Below are positions 41,795 through 51,734 of a stretch of 64,000 bases of DNA, piece by piece. The notes beneath the pieces were generated by a model. The model was given only the letters and a program-made list of their open reading frames with translations. It made no database searches and was not told where the DNA came from. Origin of the DNA: G963676655 sp963676655 (GTDB lineage Bacteria; Verrucomicrobiota; Lentisphaeria; Victivallales; Victivallaceae); contig CAXXKX010000003.1 of the NCBI GenBank assembly GCA_963676655.2, forward strand, positions 3,038,001 to 3,102,000, written 5' to 3'. The position numbers and the translations under genes were made by a program. Position 1 is the stretch's first letter, and each line of letters starts with the position of its first letter.

Positions 41795-44134
41795 TTACTT
41801 TCTGTTTTTTTCAGCCTCAGTACCTCTATTTGGAGACTCTTTCTCATGTTCCAGATGTTCAAATTCTTCTTTGTCAGCAAGCGAAACATGACCTTCGACC
41901 CAGCCGTCATCCAAAGGGTTATCGACCCGGGCTTTAAGGTCACGGAACATCCGAAACAGGTCGATCGTTCCGCCAACCCCGAACCAGACAGCAGAAATTG
42001 CTGCCATAACGCCCGGTACCACTAAATAAACAATAAAGAAATATTTGCCCCACCATTCGATTGGCCATGGGGTAAATGCGTTCCAGATAATTACTCCGAT
42101 AAAAGTAATTAAAAATCCCCAGATGATACTATAGAAAAACAGCGACCAGGCAATAACTTTGTCCCCGGTAGTATATTCTTTTGTTATACCAAGCAGTTTA
42201 CTAAATATAGTGTTGAGCGACCATTTGAAGTCCTCTTTCTGATCGTGGTCAAGATTATATTTTCCGCGGTGCAGCATGCGGTCTAGGTTGAAAGGCTCTT
42301 TCATTGTCAGATATGATACCGAAATATAAAGAAAAAGCGTGACCAGCATAGTGACAAAATAAATCTCATAACTGTTGATCGGAAACTTGACCGGATTCAT
42401 TTCCCAAACGATATAGGGATTAAATGGACTGGACACGGTGGAGAGAAAATTACCGACCGGTTTGATAAGATTTGCCTGGTCAAGCCACGGGTAAACGACA
42501 TCAGCCCAATTACGTTTAACCAGAATACCGCTAACGGTCATTACCATTCCAGCAATCAGCGAAGTAAACGCTCCGGCCGTAGTACCGAAGCGGCTGTAGA
42601 GCCCGAAAAGCATTACCGCACCAGCTCCTCCCATCCACATAGAAGTCATCAGCGTAACAAAAAGCTGGATATAATCCAGTTGAGCCATGAAATAAGAGCC
42701 GCAAAAGAAGAAAATACCAATACAGATCGCCACGATACGCAACACACGGACATGTTGTTTTGGGGTAAACGGCTTTCCTCTAAGCGGCATGATCACATCC
42801 TGTGTCAGAGTAACTGTTGCGCTGTAAATACGTGAATCGTCAGTAGAAATCATCGCCAGGATCATCAGCAAACAAAACATTCCCATAAGTACCGGCGGTA
42901 GCATTTGCCGCATTGCCTGCCCTAGCATCAGCTGATGGAACAAAGTCCGATATTGCTGAAATTTGGCGTTGCCTTCGGCGTCTCCGTTGAATTCCCTGAA
43001 GGTTTTGTGTGCGGTTTCCAGCACCGGAGTATCCAGGTTTTCTTTTTGAGACAACGGTTTGTCAACGCCTATTTGGTGATATCGGGGCGGAATTGCGCGG
43101 ATACGTGCATTAAAGTCTTTGCGTTTTGCTTCATCGATAATCAATTCTTTGGATATATGAGCGGAAATATTGTCCCTGACATTCTTTGCCTGCGGAGCCC
43201 AATGGCGGTGGTTCAGCAAGGTTATGATGGTAACAGCAATCAAGATGTACAAAATATAAATTGCCGTGCTTCGCCAAGTTCCAAGGACACCGGCCATTTT
43301 TTGTTCATGTGGATTTTTGGCGGCTCCGCTGCTACCTGCTCCAAGCCAATTTGCACGATTAAAAAACGTACTGTAAATCACTACAAAAATCAGAAACAGA
43401 TTGAAATCCCGCAGTTTGGAAAGGTCATACGGATTCAGGAAACTTTCTCCCTTAACCCGATCCATCATAACTGGAATAATCTCATTCGACCAACTGAATT
43501 TGCAGAGAATGAAAATCACGAAAGTAACGATGAGTGGAAAGCAAAACATTCCCTGAATGGAGTCAGTAACAATGATTGCCAGCGTACCTCCCATGCAAAT
43601 AAGACTGATCGCGACCGTCAGACAAATAATGATAATCAACATGAAAGTCGGTATCGTCAAGCATCCGATATGCAACGAATGCGGTAGGTCAAGGAAATAG
43701 ATGAAGAAACGAGCCGCCACCGCCGGCATGATCATATTGGCAAGCATCTCGGAGATACTCCGTAAAGAAGCGGCAAAAATACGGAGTGAACGATTGTAAC
43801 GCATTTCCAGAAACTGTCCCAGCGACAACGACTTGGTTTCCCGGAAACGATAAACACAAAATCCGGTCAGTGCCAGAAAAATGCCCAAAGGTCCTGTTAC
43901 TTTCTGCCAAAAGCCAAGAGCAAAACCGGTTTTGTAATGCACTTCAACATAAGCAACCAGTCCGATAATGGCAAGAGCGTTAGCCATATCTCCAACACAA
44001 ATCACATAGCGACCACACACGCGACCCGCCGCAAGAAAGTCGGCAACTCCACGAATATATTTTTTTGAATAAAAACCAATTCCTAATACCAGAAATACCG
44101 GAATAACTACAATCAGCCAGTCAATAAATCCCAT
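41795..44134 (-). CDS. Sodium:solute symporter (SSS) family transporter with an extended central loop
   Basis: 779 aa, longer than the ~500-600 usual for the family. Opens with a membrane helix (WLIVVIPVFLVLGIGFYSKK) and has about 13-15 hydrophobic segments. The family patch FLAAGRVCGRYVICVGDMAN and the TKSLSLGQFLEMRYNRS segment are typical. A hydrophilic insert of roughly 120 residues (about 310-420, RHWAPQAKNVRDNISAHISK to HQLMLGQ) interrupts the membrane region, and there is a long cytoplasmic tail. It probably imports a sugar, uronate or similar solute with sodium for the neighbouring oxidoreductases. Four bases separate it from the Gfo/Idh gene. Confidence 0.82.
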   Translation of the reverse strand: MGFIDWLIVVIPVFLVLGIGFYSKKYIRGVADFLAAGRVCGRYVICVGDMANALAIIGLVAYVEVHYKTGFALGFWQKVTGPLGIFLALTGFCVYRFRETKSLSLGQFLEMRYNRSLRIFAASLRSISEMLANMIMPAVAARFFIYFLDLPHSLHIGCLTIPTFMLIIIICLTVAISLICMGGTLAIIVTDSIQGMFCFPLIVTFVIFILCKFSWSNEIIPVMMDRVKGESFLNPYDLSKLRDFNLFLIFVVIYSTFFNRANWLGAGSSGAAKNPHEQKMAGVLGTWRSTAIYILYILIAVTIITLLNHRHWAPQAKNVRDNISAHISKELIIDEAKRKDFNARIRAIPPRYHQIGVDKPLSQKENLDTPVLETAHKTFREFNGDAEGNAKFQQYRTLFHQLMLGQAMRQMLPPVLMGMFCLLMILAMISTDDSRIYSATVTLTQDVIMPLRGKPFTPKQHVRVLRIVAICIGIFFFCGSYFMAQLDYIQLFVTLMTSMWMGGAGAVMLFGLYSRFGTTAGAFTSLIAGMVMTVSGILVKRNWADVVYPWLDQANLIKPVGNFLSTVSSPFNPYIVWEMNPVKFPINSYEIYFVTMLVTLFLYISVSYLTMKEPFNLDRMLHRGKYNLDHDQKEDFKWSLNTIFSKLLGITKEYTTGDKVIAWSLFFYSIIWGFLITFIGVIIWNAFTPWPIEWWGKYFFIVYLVVPGVMAAISAVWFGVGGTIDLFRMFRDLKARVDNPLDDGWVEGHVSLADKEEFEHLEHEKESPNRGTEAEKNRK

Positions 44135-44137
44135 ACT

Positions 44138-45118
44138 TTATCCATATATTGTTTGTTTTATTTTTTCACATATTCCAATCGCAAGCATCGAGGACTCAGG
44201 CAAGCATTTTATCGGCTTATTCCTATTGTCAATGCATTGCGCAAAATATTCGAGTTCATCACGATACAGATTCCCGCCGGTCACGATCCGATCCGGTCCG
44301 GCATCGGTGCCGATCTCAACAATTCCAGGTCGCATAGTAGAGCAGCGAAGACTCCCCCTTTCAAACGTCGCGGCAAATTCCGCCGCAAAAGGGGCATGAC
44401 AATGGAGAAAGCCGCCTTTGACGCTGACCTGCGCTTCAGAGCCGGGATAGCGCAGGCCAATTTCGTAGTATTCACCAGTAGTCAGATTAACTTTCACATC
44501 CTCCGGGGTTCCCAGGCAGTAATTGGCAAAATCCAAGTCGTGTATAAGCAGGTCAAACAATGCGCCGCCACAGGTCTTTTTGATTTCCGGATTCGTCCAT
44601 GCTCCCCAAGTGGGTTCTCCGCCAAGTCGGCTGGTTGAAAGCAGTTGCAGTTCTCCATAACGCTTGTCCCGGATACATTCCGCCAGAAAATTCCATTCCG
44701 GCGCGAAGCGGATGCAATGGGCGACCATCAGGATTCTCTTCTGCTTTTCTGATAATTCAATAAGTTTTGTACATTGGTCGGTATTTTGGCAGAACGGTTT
44801 TTCCAGCAGGACATCCAGTCCGAGCAACAGCGCTTCACGGGCCAGCTTGTAATGCAGAAACAGTGGAACGCAGATTGAAACCGCATCAGGTTGAACCGCC
44901 TTGCAGCATGCTTTGATAGATTTAAAAACCGGCACCTGACGCATTCGCTCCAAGAGGAGATCAAGTTTACCGCCGTTTCCGGTGGATTCGATTCCGGCGA
45001 AGATATCGCCATCACGTTTGTCAATAATACCGCAAAGCTCTAATGATTCCGACTCCAGTATATTTTTCGCGTGAACCACGCCCATAAAACCAAATCCGAC
45101 CACGGCAATTTTTTTCAT
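44138..45118 (-). CDS. Gfo/Idh/MocA-family NAD(P)-dependent oxidoreductase
   Basis: 326 aa. Rossmann motif IAVVGFGFMGVVHAKNIL at the N-terminus, EKPFCQNTDQ with the conserved Lys-Pro pair of the family, and a C-terminal alpha/beta domain with GGALFDLLIHDLDFANY. These enzymes oxidise or reduce sugars and inositols. The start overlaps the MDR gene by 4 bases (45115-45118, ATGA), so the two are co-translated. Confidence 0.85.
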   Translation of the reverse strand: MKKIAVVGFGFMGVVHAKNILESESLELCGIIDKRDGDIFAGIESTGNGGKLDLLLERMRQVPVFKSIKACCKAVQPDAVSICVPLFLHYKLAREALLLGLDVLLEKPFCQNTDQCTKLIELSEKQKRILMVAHCIRFAPEWNFLAECIRDKRYGELQLLSTSRLGGEPTWGAWTNPEIKKTCGGALFDLLIHDLDFANYCLGTPEDVKVNLTTGEYYEIGLRYPGSEAQVSVKGGFLHCHAPFAAEFAATFERGSLRCSTMRPGIVEIGTDAGPDRIVTGGNLYRDELEYFAQCIDNRNKPIKCLPESSMLAIGICEKIKQTIYG

Positions 45119-46173
45119 CGCACCTGCTCCCAGTTAAAGATGATGCCCATATCTTTAGAACGATCCCGGCGCAGGTCATCATAAACTTGCGGAGCTTCAG
45201 TGTAATCGGCCCGTCTGCTGATCAGGTTTTCTATATCCAGTTCGCCGCGTCCGATCAGGTCGAAAAACAGTTCGACATGGCGTTTGATGGTCCATGGGTT
45301 GTCCGCCTGCGGATACGCCGGATGGGAGAAGTTATGACAACCGATGATCGTATAACTCGGCCAGGCGCAATAGTCCTGAAAATCAAAAGCAACTTTTTCT
45401 TTGGGACTGCTCAGTAAAATAAGCCGGCCTTTTTCCCGCAGTACCGGCAGTTCTTTTTCCAATAATCCGGCATTGCCGGTAACTTCAAAAACAACATCGG
45501 CCAAGCGTCCGTGATTATGTTGCTTAATTACTTCTGCAACGCCCTGTTCAGCCGGATTGATGCCGATTACCGCCGGGTCATCAGGGAGATATGCCAGACG
45601 ATCAGCTGAAATATCCACCGCAAAAACCGGCGCGGCACCCGACATCCGGCAAAACCGGACCGCGAACTGCCCCAACAACCCCAGTCCGAAAACGACGGAG
45701 CTCTCGCCCCATTTAACCCCGGAACTTCTGATGCCGTTCATCACGATTTCCGGAATCGTGAAAAAGACTGTATGGTCATCATTCAAACTTTCTGGCACCT
45801 CGAAGAAACCGATTTTGCCCGCAGCTTTCAAGGCATCCGCCGTCAGCGACGAGGCGACATTTTCAACAACGTAAGCCGCGTGCGGATTTCCGGTAGCCAG
45901 TTTTCGCCCGAGCATTGTCTTATCAACTCCAGGGCCGGTTTCGACGACAACCCCGATATTATTATAACCTGGGTAGTATGGACAACTGAAAAATCTTTCC
46001 CAGTTTGTGCCTGCCGGGAACTCCCCGCAAAACGCGGTCATTTCGGTTCCGATACTGATCATGGTCCGGAGTGTCTTGATCAGCACCTCACCGGGACCGG
46101 GTTTCGGCACGGTCAGGTTTTCAATGATCGCTTTTCCCGATTCGGGAAAAATAATGGTCGGGTTGTCTGTCAT
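45115..46173 (-). CDS. MDR (zinc-type alcohol dehydrogenase-like) oxidoreductase
   Basis: 352 aa. GroES-like N-terminal half (VPKPGPGEVLIKTLRTMISI) and Rossmann half with SVVFGLGLLGQFAVRFCRM. At the position where catalytic zinc enzymes have CGSD the sequence is ISIGTEMTAFCG, so the usual zinc Cys is absent, as in the subgroup of MDR proteins paired with Gfo/Idh enzymes. AAAGGA seven bases upstream supports the start. First gene of the four-gene unit. Substrate unknown; a sugar alcohol or keto-sugar step is plausible. Confidence 0.8.
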   Translation of the reverse strand: MTDNPTIIFPESGKAIIENLTVPKPGPGEVLIKTLRTMISIGTEMTAFCGEFPAGTNWERFFSCPYYPGYNNIGVVVETGPGVDKTMLGRKLATGNPHAAYVVENVASSLTADALKAAGKIGFFEVPESLNDDHTVFFTIPEIVMNGIRSSGVKWGESSVVFGLGLLGQFAVRFCRMSGAAPVFAVDISADRLAYLPDDPAVIGINPAEQGVAEVIKQHNHGRLADVVFEVTGNAGLLEKELPVLREKGRLILLSSPKEKVAFDFQDYCAWPSYTIIGCHNFSHPAYPQADNPWTIKRHVELFFDLIGRGELDIENLISRRADYTEAPQVYDDLRRDRSKDMGIIFNWEQVR

Positions 46174-46336
46174 TTGCTGTTCCTTTAATGTTTAAAACAA
46201 GGTTGATTTTTTTACAAATCAAGAATATGCTTACTATGCCCCTGACTGAGGGTACACGTTTCGCCGAATTTTACCGTTTTCCAAACCATTCTCTGGACAC
46301 CACTAAGGTTTGTCAAAGCAAATAAACCCTGTTAGG

Positions 46337-49300
46337 TTAATCAAGCCCTTCATAGGGAGAATTAAGCATTGTCGCAAGCTCCAATACTTCATTCAATGAC
46401 AGGCACCTGCTGTAAATCCGGACATCATCGATTTTTCCGGCGAAAGCTCCGGCGTAGCCCTTGCCTATCCGCACAGGGTAATTTGACTGACTCGGTTGTT
46501 TATTGGCGTCATCAGAATAATGAAAGTTATATTTAAGGTTTCCATTGTAATAAGTCCTGATATTTCTGGTAGCCGTATCTCTGGTAATGGTTATAAGCTG
46601 CCATTGGTTTTCCTGCAACGTACCGCTGGACATTACAGTATACCCGCAATAATATCCAGATTGCCTTGCTGTACCATGATAATAGGTCATTCCACCATTG
46701 GGTTCCATCGTGACAGCGAACTCGCCACCGTAACTTTTATCTATGGGGTTCTGTCTTCCTTTGGATATATCAGTCGGATAAACCCAGAAAGAAAGCGTTA
46801 GGTTGCCGGTCAATTGCAGCGAAGGATCATTTCCGCAGTCTACATAATCATCAACCCCGTCAAATTCCAGGGCATTGCCTAATTTGCCTGAAACCCAGTC
46901 AGCATCGGTCATATTACCGTTAAGCGTGCCTTTATTGCCGTTTTCGGAACAATCCCATGCCGCAAGGCCTGTGTTTTCGTCAAATTTAAGCGCAAGTGAC
47001 CTCGTAGCGTCAGGAGAAAAAATAATAGATGAAATTGTGTTTTTGTCCAGAACATGATCGTAAATCCGGACATCATCGATTTTTCCGGCGAATGCGCCGG
47101 CATATCCTCTGCCTATTTTTATGGGGTTGGTGCTGACAGCAGGTTCCGCATCAGCCGGATAAGTTAGTGTATATTGCAGTTCCCCGTTATAATAACTTTT
47201 CACTTTTCGGCTCGCTGTATCTCTGGTAATGACAATATGCTGCCAGATATTGTTCTGAATAGTACCGGCCGGCATAGCCGTGCTACCCCACCAAGTATAC
47301 GGAGCATCACGATGATGGTAATATCTCAGCATGCCGTCAGTTTCAATCGTTAATGCGAATTCCCCATAGTAAGCTTTATCCAATGGGTTTATTCTGCCTG
47401 TACCGACATTCGTCGGCTTGATCCAGAAAGACAATGTCAAGTCGCCGGTCAATTGCAGCGAAGGATCATTTCCGCAGTCTACATAATCATCAACCCCGTC
47501 AAATTCCAGGGCATTGCCTAATTTGCCTGAAACCCAGTCAGCATCGGTCATATTACCGTTAAGCGTGCCGTCAAGGTCGTTCGTGGTACAGTCGTGAGCA
47601 GTAGTACCGATACTTTCATTAAAAAAATAGCAGGCAACCGGCATCAGCGTACAGTCATTCTCTATACCATAGAGTTCAACTCCCGCGTCATCCACATAAA
47701 CCGTACCGGCAACACCGGAGGCTTGAATATATATTTCCGCTGACGTTGATGACGGTCCCGTTACGAAAGGAACTGAGAACATATGCCATTGGGAATCGGC
47801 GACAACAGCGGAGATTTCCACTGCAGAATATCCATGGTTACTCACCCCCAGCGTGACTGTTGCTCCGGCGTCCGCTGTTTGCGTACCGCAATAGAATTTA
47901 TACCGCCGGTTAGGGAGTAGATTGGCAATAGTTTGCTGAATTCCAGAGGCTCCGGACCTGAATCTTAAACTATGCCCTCCCGTGCGGATGCAAGAGTCTG
48001 CCCAGGAGGAACCGTAGCCGAAGTCGGGATAGAAACTGACATCTCCGGCAGAGCTCCAGTCGGACAGGGTTCCACTCTCAAAACTGCCGTCAACAATCTG
48101 ATTGGCGAAAATCATCGTCGGGAAGTCATAGACCGGGGCCGGCGATGGAGGGGACTCAAAATTGCAGCCGACAAAGGCCGTCCAATTGGTGGTACCGTAT
48201 TCCAGCGCTCCCATATCCGGCGCATTACCGCAAAAACCGTCCGTGACGCCAGGGATATTTACTCCGGCATCTATTGCCGGAGAGGCGGAGTTGAGCCGAA
48301 AATCGTTATTGTCCGGATCTTGATATCCCGGGGCCATATAAAAGTTATGGAGGATGTCCGTTAAATCCCATGACGTCTGATTACCGATGGCTTTACCGTT
48401 GAACAAATTGTTATAAACATGGGAGCCGGTTTCCCCGTCAGGTTCAAAACCGGAAATAATACTGCCGCCGGACGTGTTCCAGCAGGTGTTGTTGAATACC
48501 ATGTTGAAATTAGACCTGGCATTAATCTCCATCGCGCAGCCATGTATATTCCAAATGATATTGTGATGCACTATCCAGTTGCTGTTCTGGCAATCAAGGT
48601 AGAAGCCTTGCATCGACGCTCCGCTGTGCCCAGTCGGTCCAACCGAATCATGGATTAAATTGTATCTGACGATGCTGTTCCCAGCATCAAAATTGCTATA
48701 AAACACCCCCCCGTCCGTCGTTAATTTCATTCCGTTGTAAAGGTCGTTAAATTCAAAGATCGAAATTCGTCCCGGGAATCCCATAAGCGACCGGCCGGAA
48801 TCATGCATCGTATTGTGACTGATCAGATTGCGCTGATAGACCAAGGCGCTGGGAGTGTTGATTCCCGCATCGACCATGGCGGTCCACGTAGGCACATAGC
48901 CGGAATCATGAAGACAATTATTGATAACCTTAATGTCGCTGCCGGCGAGCTTTATCAGCCCACGGGAATCCCAAGCCAGTTCGCTGTTGCACAGAGTGCA
49001 GCTATCGCGCAGAACAAGCCCGAAAACCGCGGCGTTTTTACTGCTGTTCCCTAAATAACGCATGGACATTCCGTCAAAAGTGCAGTTCGTCGAGTTAGAG
49101 TCGTTTTTGATGGTGCAGGCGAAAACGTCAAGATTTATCAGCTTGATATAGGATTTGCCGCAAAGATCAAAAGCGTAATTACGTTTCTTGGCTTCGACAT
49201 TAGGTGGAGTTACGTCGGAATAGAAGTAAAGGCGGCTGGCACCGTCATCGTAAAACCATTCGCCGGCACCGTCCATCAAATCCTTACTGCCAGTTATATA

Positions 49301-50167
49301 ATATTCATTGCCAGTAGTGAATTGGTAAGCTGGTGCTCCTATAGCATAATCGGTAGTAAGCGTATGTGTAGAATTGTTGTAAGCAGTGACAGACAGATGC
49401 TGCATAATCCAGCCGTAACCACTCATGATATGGACAGTACACCCGGTCCAGTCAATGACAGGTAACGCTTCATCTGTAAACCAACCGTTTTCCCCATTGG
49501 TGTCATAACCTGCTCTATCCACATAAGCCCAGTCAGACGAGGGATTGACGGAACTGTCCTGCCACGGAAAGGAACTTCCGACATTGGGCCAACGCGCTTC
49601 AGGCAGCATAATCAGACCGGCCTGCGTACCGTCGCCTTGGAAAATCTGGTTGCCATCGCCCAGTGAGCCGTTCATGGAAGCAGAGTAGACATTAGCACTT
49701 TCCTGCGTCCATCCACTTATCTGGTCCGTACCGCTTAAAGTTACGACTTCGCCGTTGTAAGCCTGGAAGGTAATTGGAGCTGAAAAAGTTCCGGAATTAG
49801 CCACTGTCACCGTTTCGCGATAGACGCCGGCCCTGATCAGACAGGTGTCACCAGCTGTCATGTTATTGGCGGCATGTTGAATCGTTTTCCAGGGAGTATT
49901 GATATTTTGAGCCACTGATGGCAAGCGGGAATCGTCGCCATTAGAGCCTGACACATAATATGTTGTTGCGGCAAAGCTGGTTGGAACGACAAAAATACAA
50001 GAAATAACGGTCATAGCAATGATCGCTGCACGAAAACTGCGTCTGAATCTCCGAACAAATTTACAATCTCTGTTCCAATGGTGAAAGCCTGGTCTTACAA
50101 AGTTACTTTCCCTTAAAAAATTTTTACTTTTCTCAAGCCGATCAGTTTCATCATTAATTTCTTGCAT
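46337..50167 (-). CDS. Secreted right-handed beta-helix protein with CBM-like and two LamG-like domains
   Basis: 1276 aa. A 50-residue basic leader precedes the signal-anchor AAIIAMTVISCIFVVPTSFA; AAGGA upstream of the ATG supports this start. Next TTYYVSGSNGDDS and GDTCLIRAGVYRETVTV, the DUF1565-like start of a parallel beta-helix (about 70-660) of the type found in polysaccharide lyases and epimerases. A CBM4/9-like domain follows (IVDGSFESGTLSDWSS, about 680-830), then two LamG/concanavalin-like domains (about 845-1055 and 1060-1270), each with the DGVDDYVDCGNDPSLQLTG segment. It is probably exported and acts on or binds an extracellular polysaccharide. The catalytic residues are not identified. 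Confidence 0.8.
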   Translation of the reverse strand: MQEINDETDRLEKSKNFLRESNFVRPGFHHWNRDCKFVRRFRRSFRAAIIAMTVISCIFVVPTSFAATTYYVSGSNGDDSRLPSVAQNINTPWKTIQHAANNMTAGDTCLIRAGVYRETVTVANSGTFSAPITFQAYNGEVVTLSGTDQISGWTQESANVYSASMNGSLGDGNQIFQGDGTQAGLIMLPEARWPNVGSSFPWQDSSVNPSSDWAYVDRAGYDTNGENGWFTDEALPVIDWTGCTVHIMSGYGWIMQHLSVTAYNNSTHTLTTDYAIGAPAYQFTTGNEYYITGSKDLMDGAGEWFYDDGASRLYFYSDVTPPNVEAKKRNYAFDLCGKSYIKLINLDVFACTIKNDSNSTNCTFDGMSMRYLGNSSKNAAVFGLVLRDSCTLCNSELAWDSRGLIKLAGSDIKVINNCLHDSGYVPTWTAMVDAGINTPSALVYQRNLISHNTMHDSGRSLMGFPGRISIFEFNDLYNGMKLTTDGGVFYSNFDAGNSIVRYNLIHDSVGPTGHSGASMQGFYLDCQNSNWIVHHNIIWNIHGCAMEINARSNFNMVFNNTCWNTSGGSIISGFEPDGETGSHVYNNLFNGKAIGNQTSWDLTDILHNFYMAPGYQDPDNNDFRLNSASPAIDAGVNIPGVTDGFCGNAPDMGALEYGTTNWTAFVGCNFESPPSPAPVYDFPTMIFANQIVDGSFESGTLSDWSSAGDVSFYPDFGYGSSWADSCIRTGGHSLRFRSGASGIQQTIANLLPNRRYKFYCGTQTADAGATVTLGVSNHGYSAVEISAVVADSQWHMFSVPFVTGPSSTSAEIYIQASGVAGTVYVDDAGVELYGIENDCTLMPVACYFFNESIGTTAHDCTTNDLDGTLNGNMTDADWVSGKLGNALEFDGVDDYVDCGNDPSLQLTGDLTLSFWIKPTNVGTGRINPLDKAYYGEFALTIETDGMLRYYHHRDAPYTWWGSTAMPAGTIQNNIWQHIVITRDTASRKVKSYYNGELQYTLTYPADAEPAVSTNPIKIGRGYAGAFAGKIDDVRIYDHVLDKNTISSIIFSPDATRSLALKFDENTGLAAWDCSENGNKGTLNGNMTDADWVSGKLGNALEFDGVDDYVDCGNDPSLQLTGNLTLSFWVYPTDISKGRQNPIDKSYGGEFAVTMEPNGGMTYYHGTARQSGYYCGYTVMSSGTLQENQWQLITITRDTATRNIRTYYNGNLKYNFHYSDDANKQPSQSNYPVRIGKGYAGAFAGKIDDVRIYSRCLSLNEVLELATMLNSPYEGLD
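46805..46930 (-). repeat. Intragenic direct repeat, LamG unit 2
   Basis: 126 bases that appear identical to 47444-47569, offset 639 bases (213 codons), coding for the start of the second LamG-like domain. Confidence 0.85.
47444..47569 (-). repeat. Intragenic direct repeat, LamG unit 1
   Basis: Partner of 46805-46930. Identity over this block contrasts with clear divergence in the remainder of the two domains. Confidence 0.85.
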
Positions 50168-50291
50168 GATATTATCCTTAAATTTATGTCATTACCAAAA
50201 CTAATTCGTTATTTTTAGTTAATGTGCGAAATTCTGTGAACGCATGAGTTGTTTGAAAAAGGTGCATCTGAGCCTAAATTGATAATCTAGT

Positions 50292-51692
50292 GAGCCAATT
50301 TCAAAACTATTGGCTTCCTTTTGTTAAAATTTCATTTCTCACGCGCCAAAACGATTTTGACCCGTCCGATGCGGTTTTTTCTTAAAAATCCCGCCAAAAT
50401 CTTGATTTTTGCGTATTGACCTCCTGTCTCGAATTTTCGAGCTCTGCTTATTTTTATATTTTAAAAACAACTCAACTATTTTCAATTCAACATATTAAAT
50501 AATTGCTTGACCGTTATGGCAATCACGCCGAACATAAGATGCGTGTAGACTTTCTCATGTCCTTTAACTCTGACATGGCGTGCGCCATAATTATCTTTCA
50601 AATCCGAATTGCCACGTTCAACCGTGCTGCGTTCCCGGTAACGAACCTTTTCCGCCGGAGTTAGCTCGATAGCATCTCCTCGACGTTTATTCGGATCAAT
50701 TATTGGAACTCGACCATGATTTCTCGAACAATCCTTTATCTCTGGTGCGTCATAAGCTGAATCCGCTAAGTCATAAAGAACCGTCGCACGTTCCGATGTC
50801 ATTTGTATCAGCGGAATCGCAACTTGGCTGTCATGAGGAGAAGCTGAAGTCAAAACAGCAGCCAGCGGAACTCCGCCGTCCGCCAGAGACAAATGTAATT
50901 TATAACCGCACCAATACTCAGTCTTTCCCTTGCTGTTTTTCTTTCCTCCCCAATCACATCCTTGCGGCAAATCAGCAAGATTATCTTCAAGACTGCGATT
51001 TGGTTGTAACTCAAGACGACGAGTTTTTACTTCGCCAAGTTCCTGTTCCTTCATTGCCGCAAGTTCAGCTTTGCTTTTGCGACCGCGCTTTTTCGGCTTG
51101 CGGTCTTTCTTAGGCGTATTCTTGCGACATGCCTTTTCGCGACCAACTATAGCAGTTGAATCCATACTTGCGTGACCTACAATTTTTTCTTTATAATTTT
51201 CTTTGACTATGGTTTCATGCATCAAGTCAAGCAGTTTGAACTTAGCAAATTGCTTGAAGGCGCGAGAAAAAGTCGGTTCTGATGGAACTTGCGAGGGATA
51301 TTCCCAACCGCAAAGCTGTCGCCAAGTCAAGTTTCCTTTTAAATTTTCAATCAACACCTTGGTTGTCGGCAAATCATAAACCGACTTGAGAAAATATGCT
51401 CGTAGCAAATTTTCCCGTTTTTTCAGTCGATGCCCAAGTCCACACCAACTCAAAGCTCCTGTTATAAATCTTGCTGGTTTTACCAGCTCAATTATCCGCA
51501 GGAATTCCTGCAATTTTTCTGTTATTTCGCCGATTTCGTCTTCCAATAGTTGAAAAAGACGGCATTGCAGATTAAAGTACATCTCTGATAGATTGTTCAT
51601 TATTGCCACTTATTTGATAGTTTGAAGCTAATATGAACTCTCTATCTATATTTTTCCGCTCAATTTTAATTAAATACTTTTGAAATCACCTC
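50292..51692 (-). mobile_element. DDE-type insertion sequence (IS4/IS5 superfamily), about 1.4 kb
   Basis: Imperfect inverted repeats flank the transposase gene: 50292-50311 (GAGCCAATTTCAAAACTATT) and the complement of 51672-51692, sharing GAG, ATTTCAAAA and TATT (16 of 20). No target duplication is obvious, so the ends are approximate. The left end lies about 125 bases upstream of the beta-helix gene, possibly inside its promoter region. The 50168-50481 gap is this leader plus the untranslated end of the element. Confidence 0.6.
50482..51609 (-). CDS. Transposase with DUF772-like N-terminus and DDE_Tnp_1-like core
   Basis: 375 aa. The N-terminal half has LTWRQLCGWEYPSQVPSEPT and FSRAFKQFAKF, typical of DUF772. 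The core has Asp in GHASMDSTAIVGREKA, Asp in VLYDLADSAYDAPEI and Glu in RERSTVERGNSDLKDNYGAR, a D-D-E set. A basic linker (KKDRKPKKRGRKSK) lies between. The frame is intact. I place it in the IS4/IS5 superfamily without a firm family name. Confidence 0.8.
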   Translation of the reverse strand: MAIMNNLSEMYFNLQCRLFQLLEDEIGEITEKLQEFLRIIELVKPARFITGALSWCGLGHRLKKRENLLRAYFLKSVYDLPTTKVLIENLKGNLTWRQLCGWEYPSQVPSEPTFSRAFKQFAKFKLLDLMHETIVKENYKEKIVGHASMDSTAIVGREKACRKNTPKKDRKPKKRGRKSKAELAAMKEQELGEVKTRRLELQPNRSLEDNLADLPQGCDWGGKKNSKGKTEYWCGYKLHLSLADGGVPLAAVLTSASPHDSQVAIPLIQMTSERATVLYDLADSAYDAPEIKDCSRNHGRVPIIDPNKRRGDAIELTPAEKVRYRERSTVERGNSDLKDNYGARHVRVKGHEKVYTHLMFGVIAITVKQLFNMLN

Positions 51693-51734
51693 AAAGATTA
51701 TTTTATTCTGGTAAACTGAATTGAATTTATTCTG

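Noticed and set aside
50292..51692. Target duplication for the DDE-type element
   Set aside because: Flanks at the proposed ends (CTAGT and AAAGA) do not match; the ends are therefore given as approximate.
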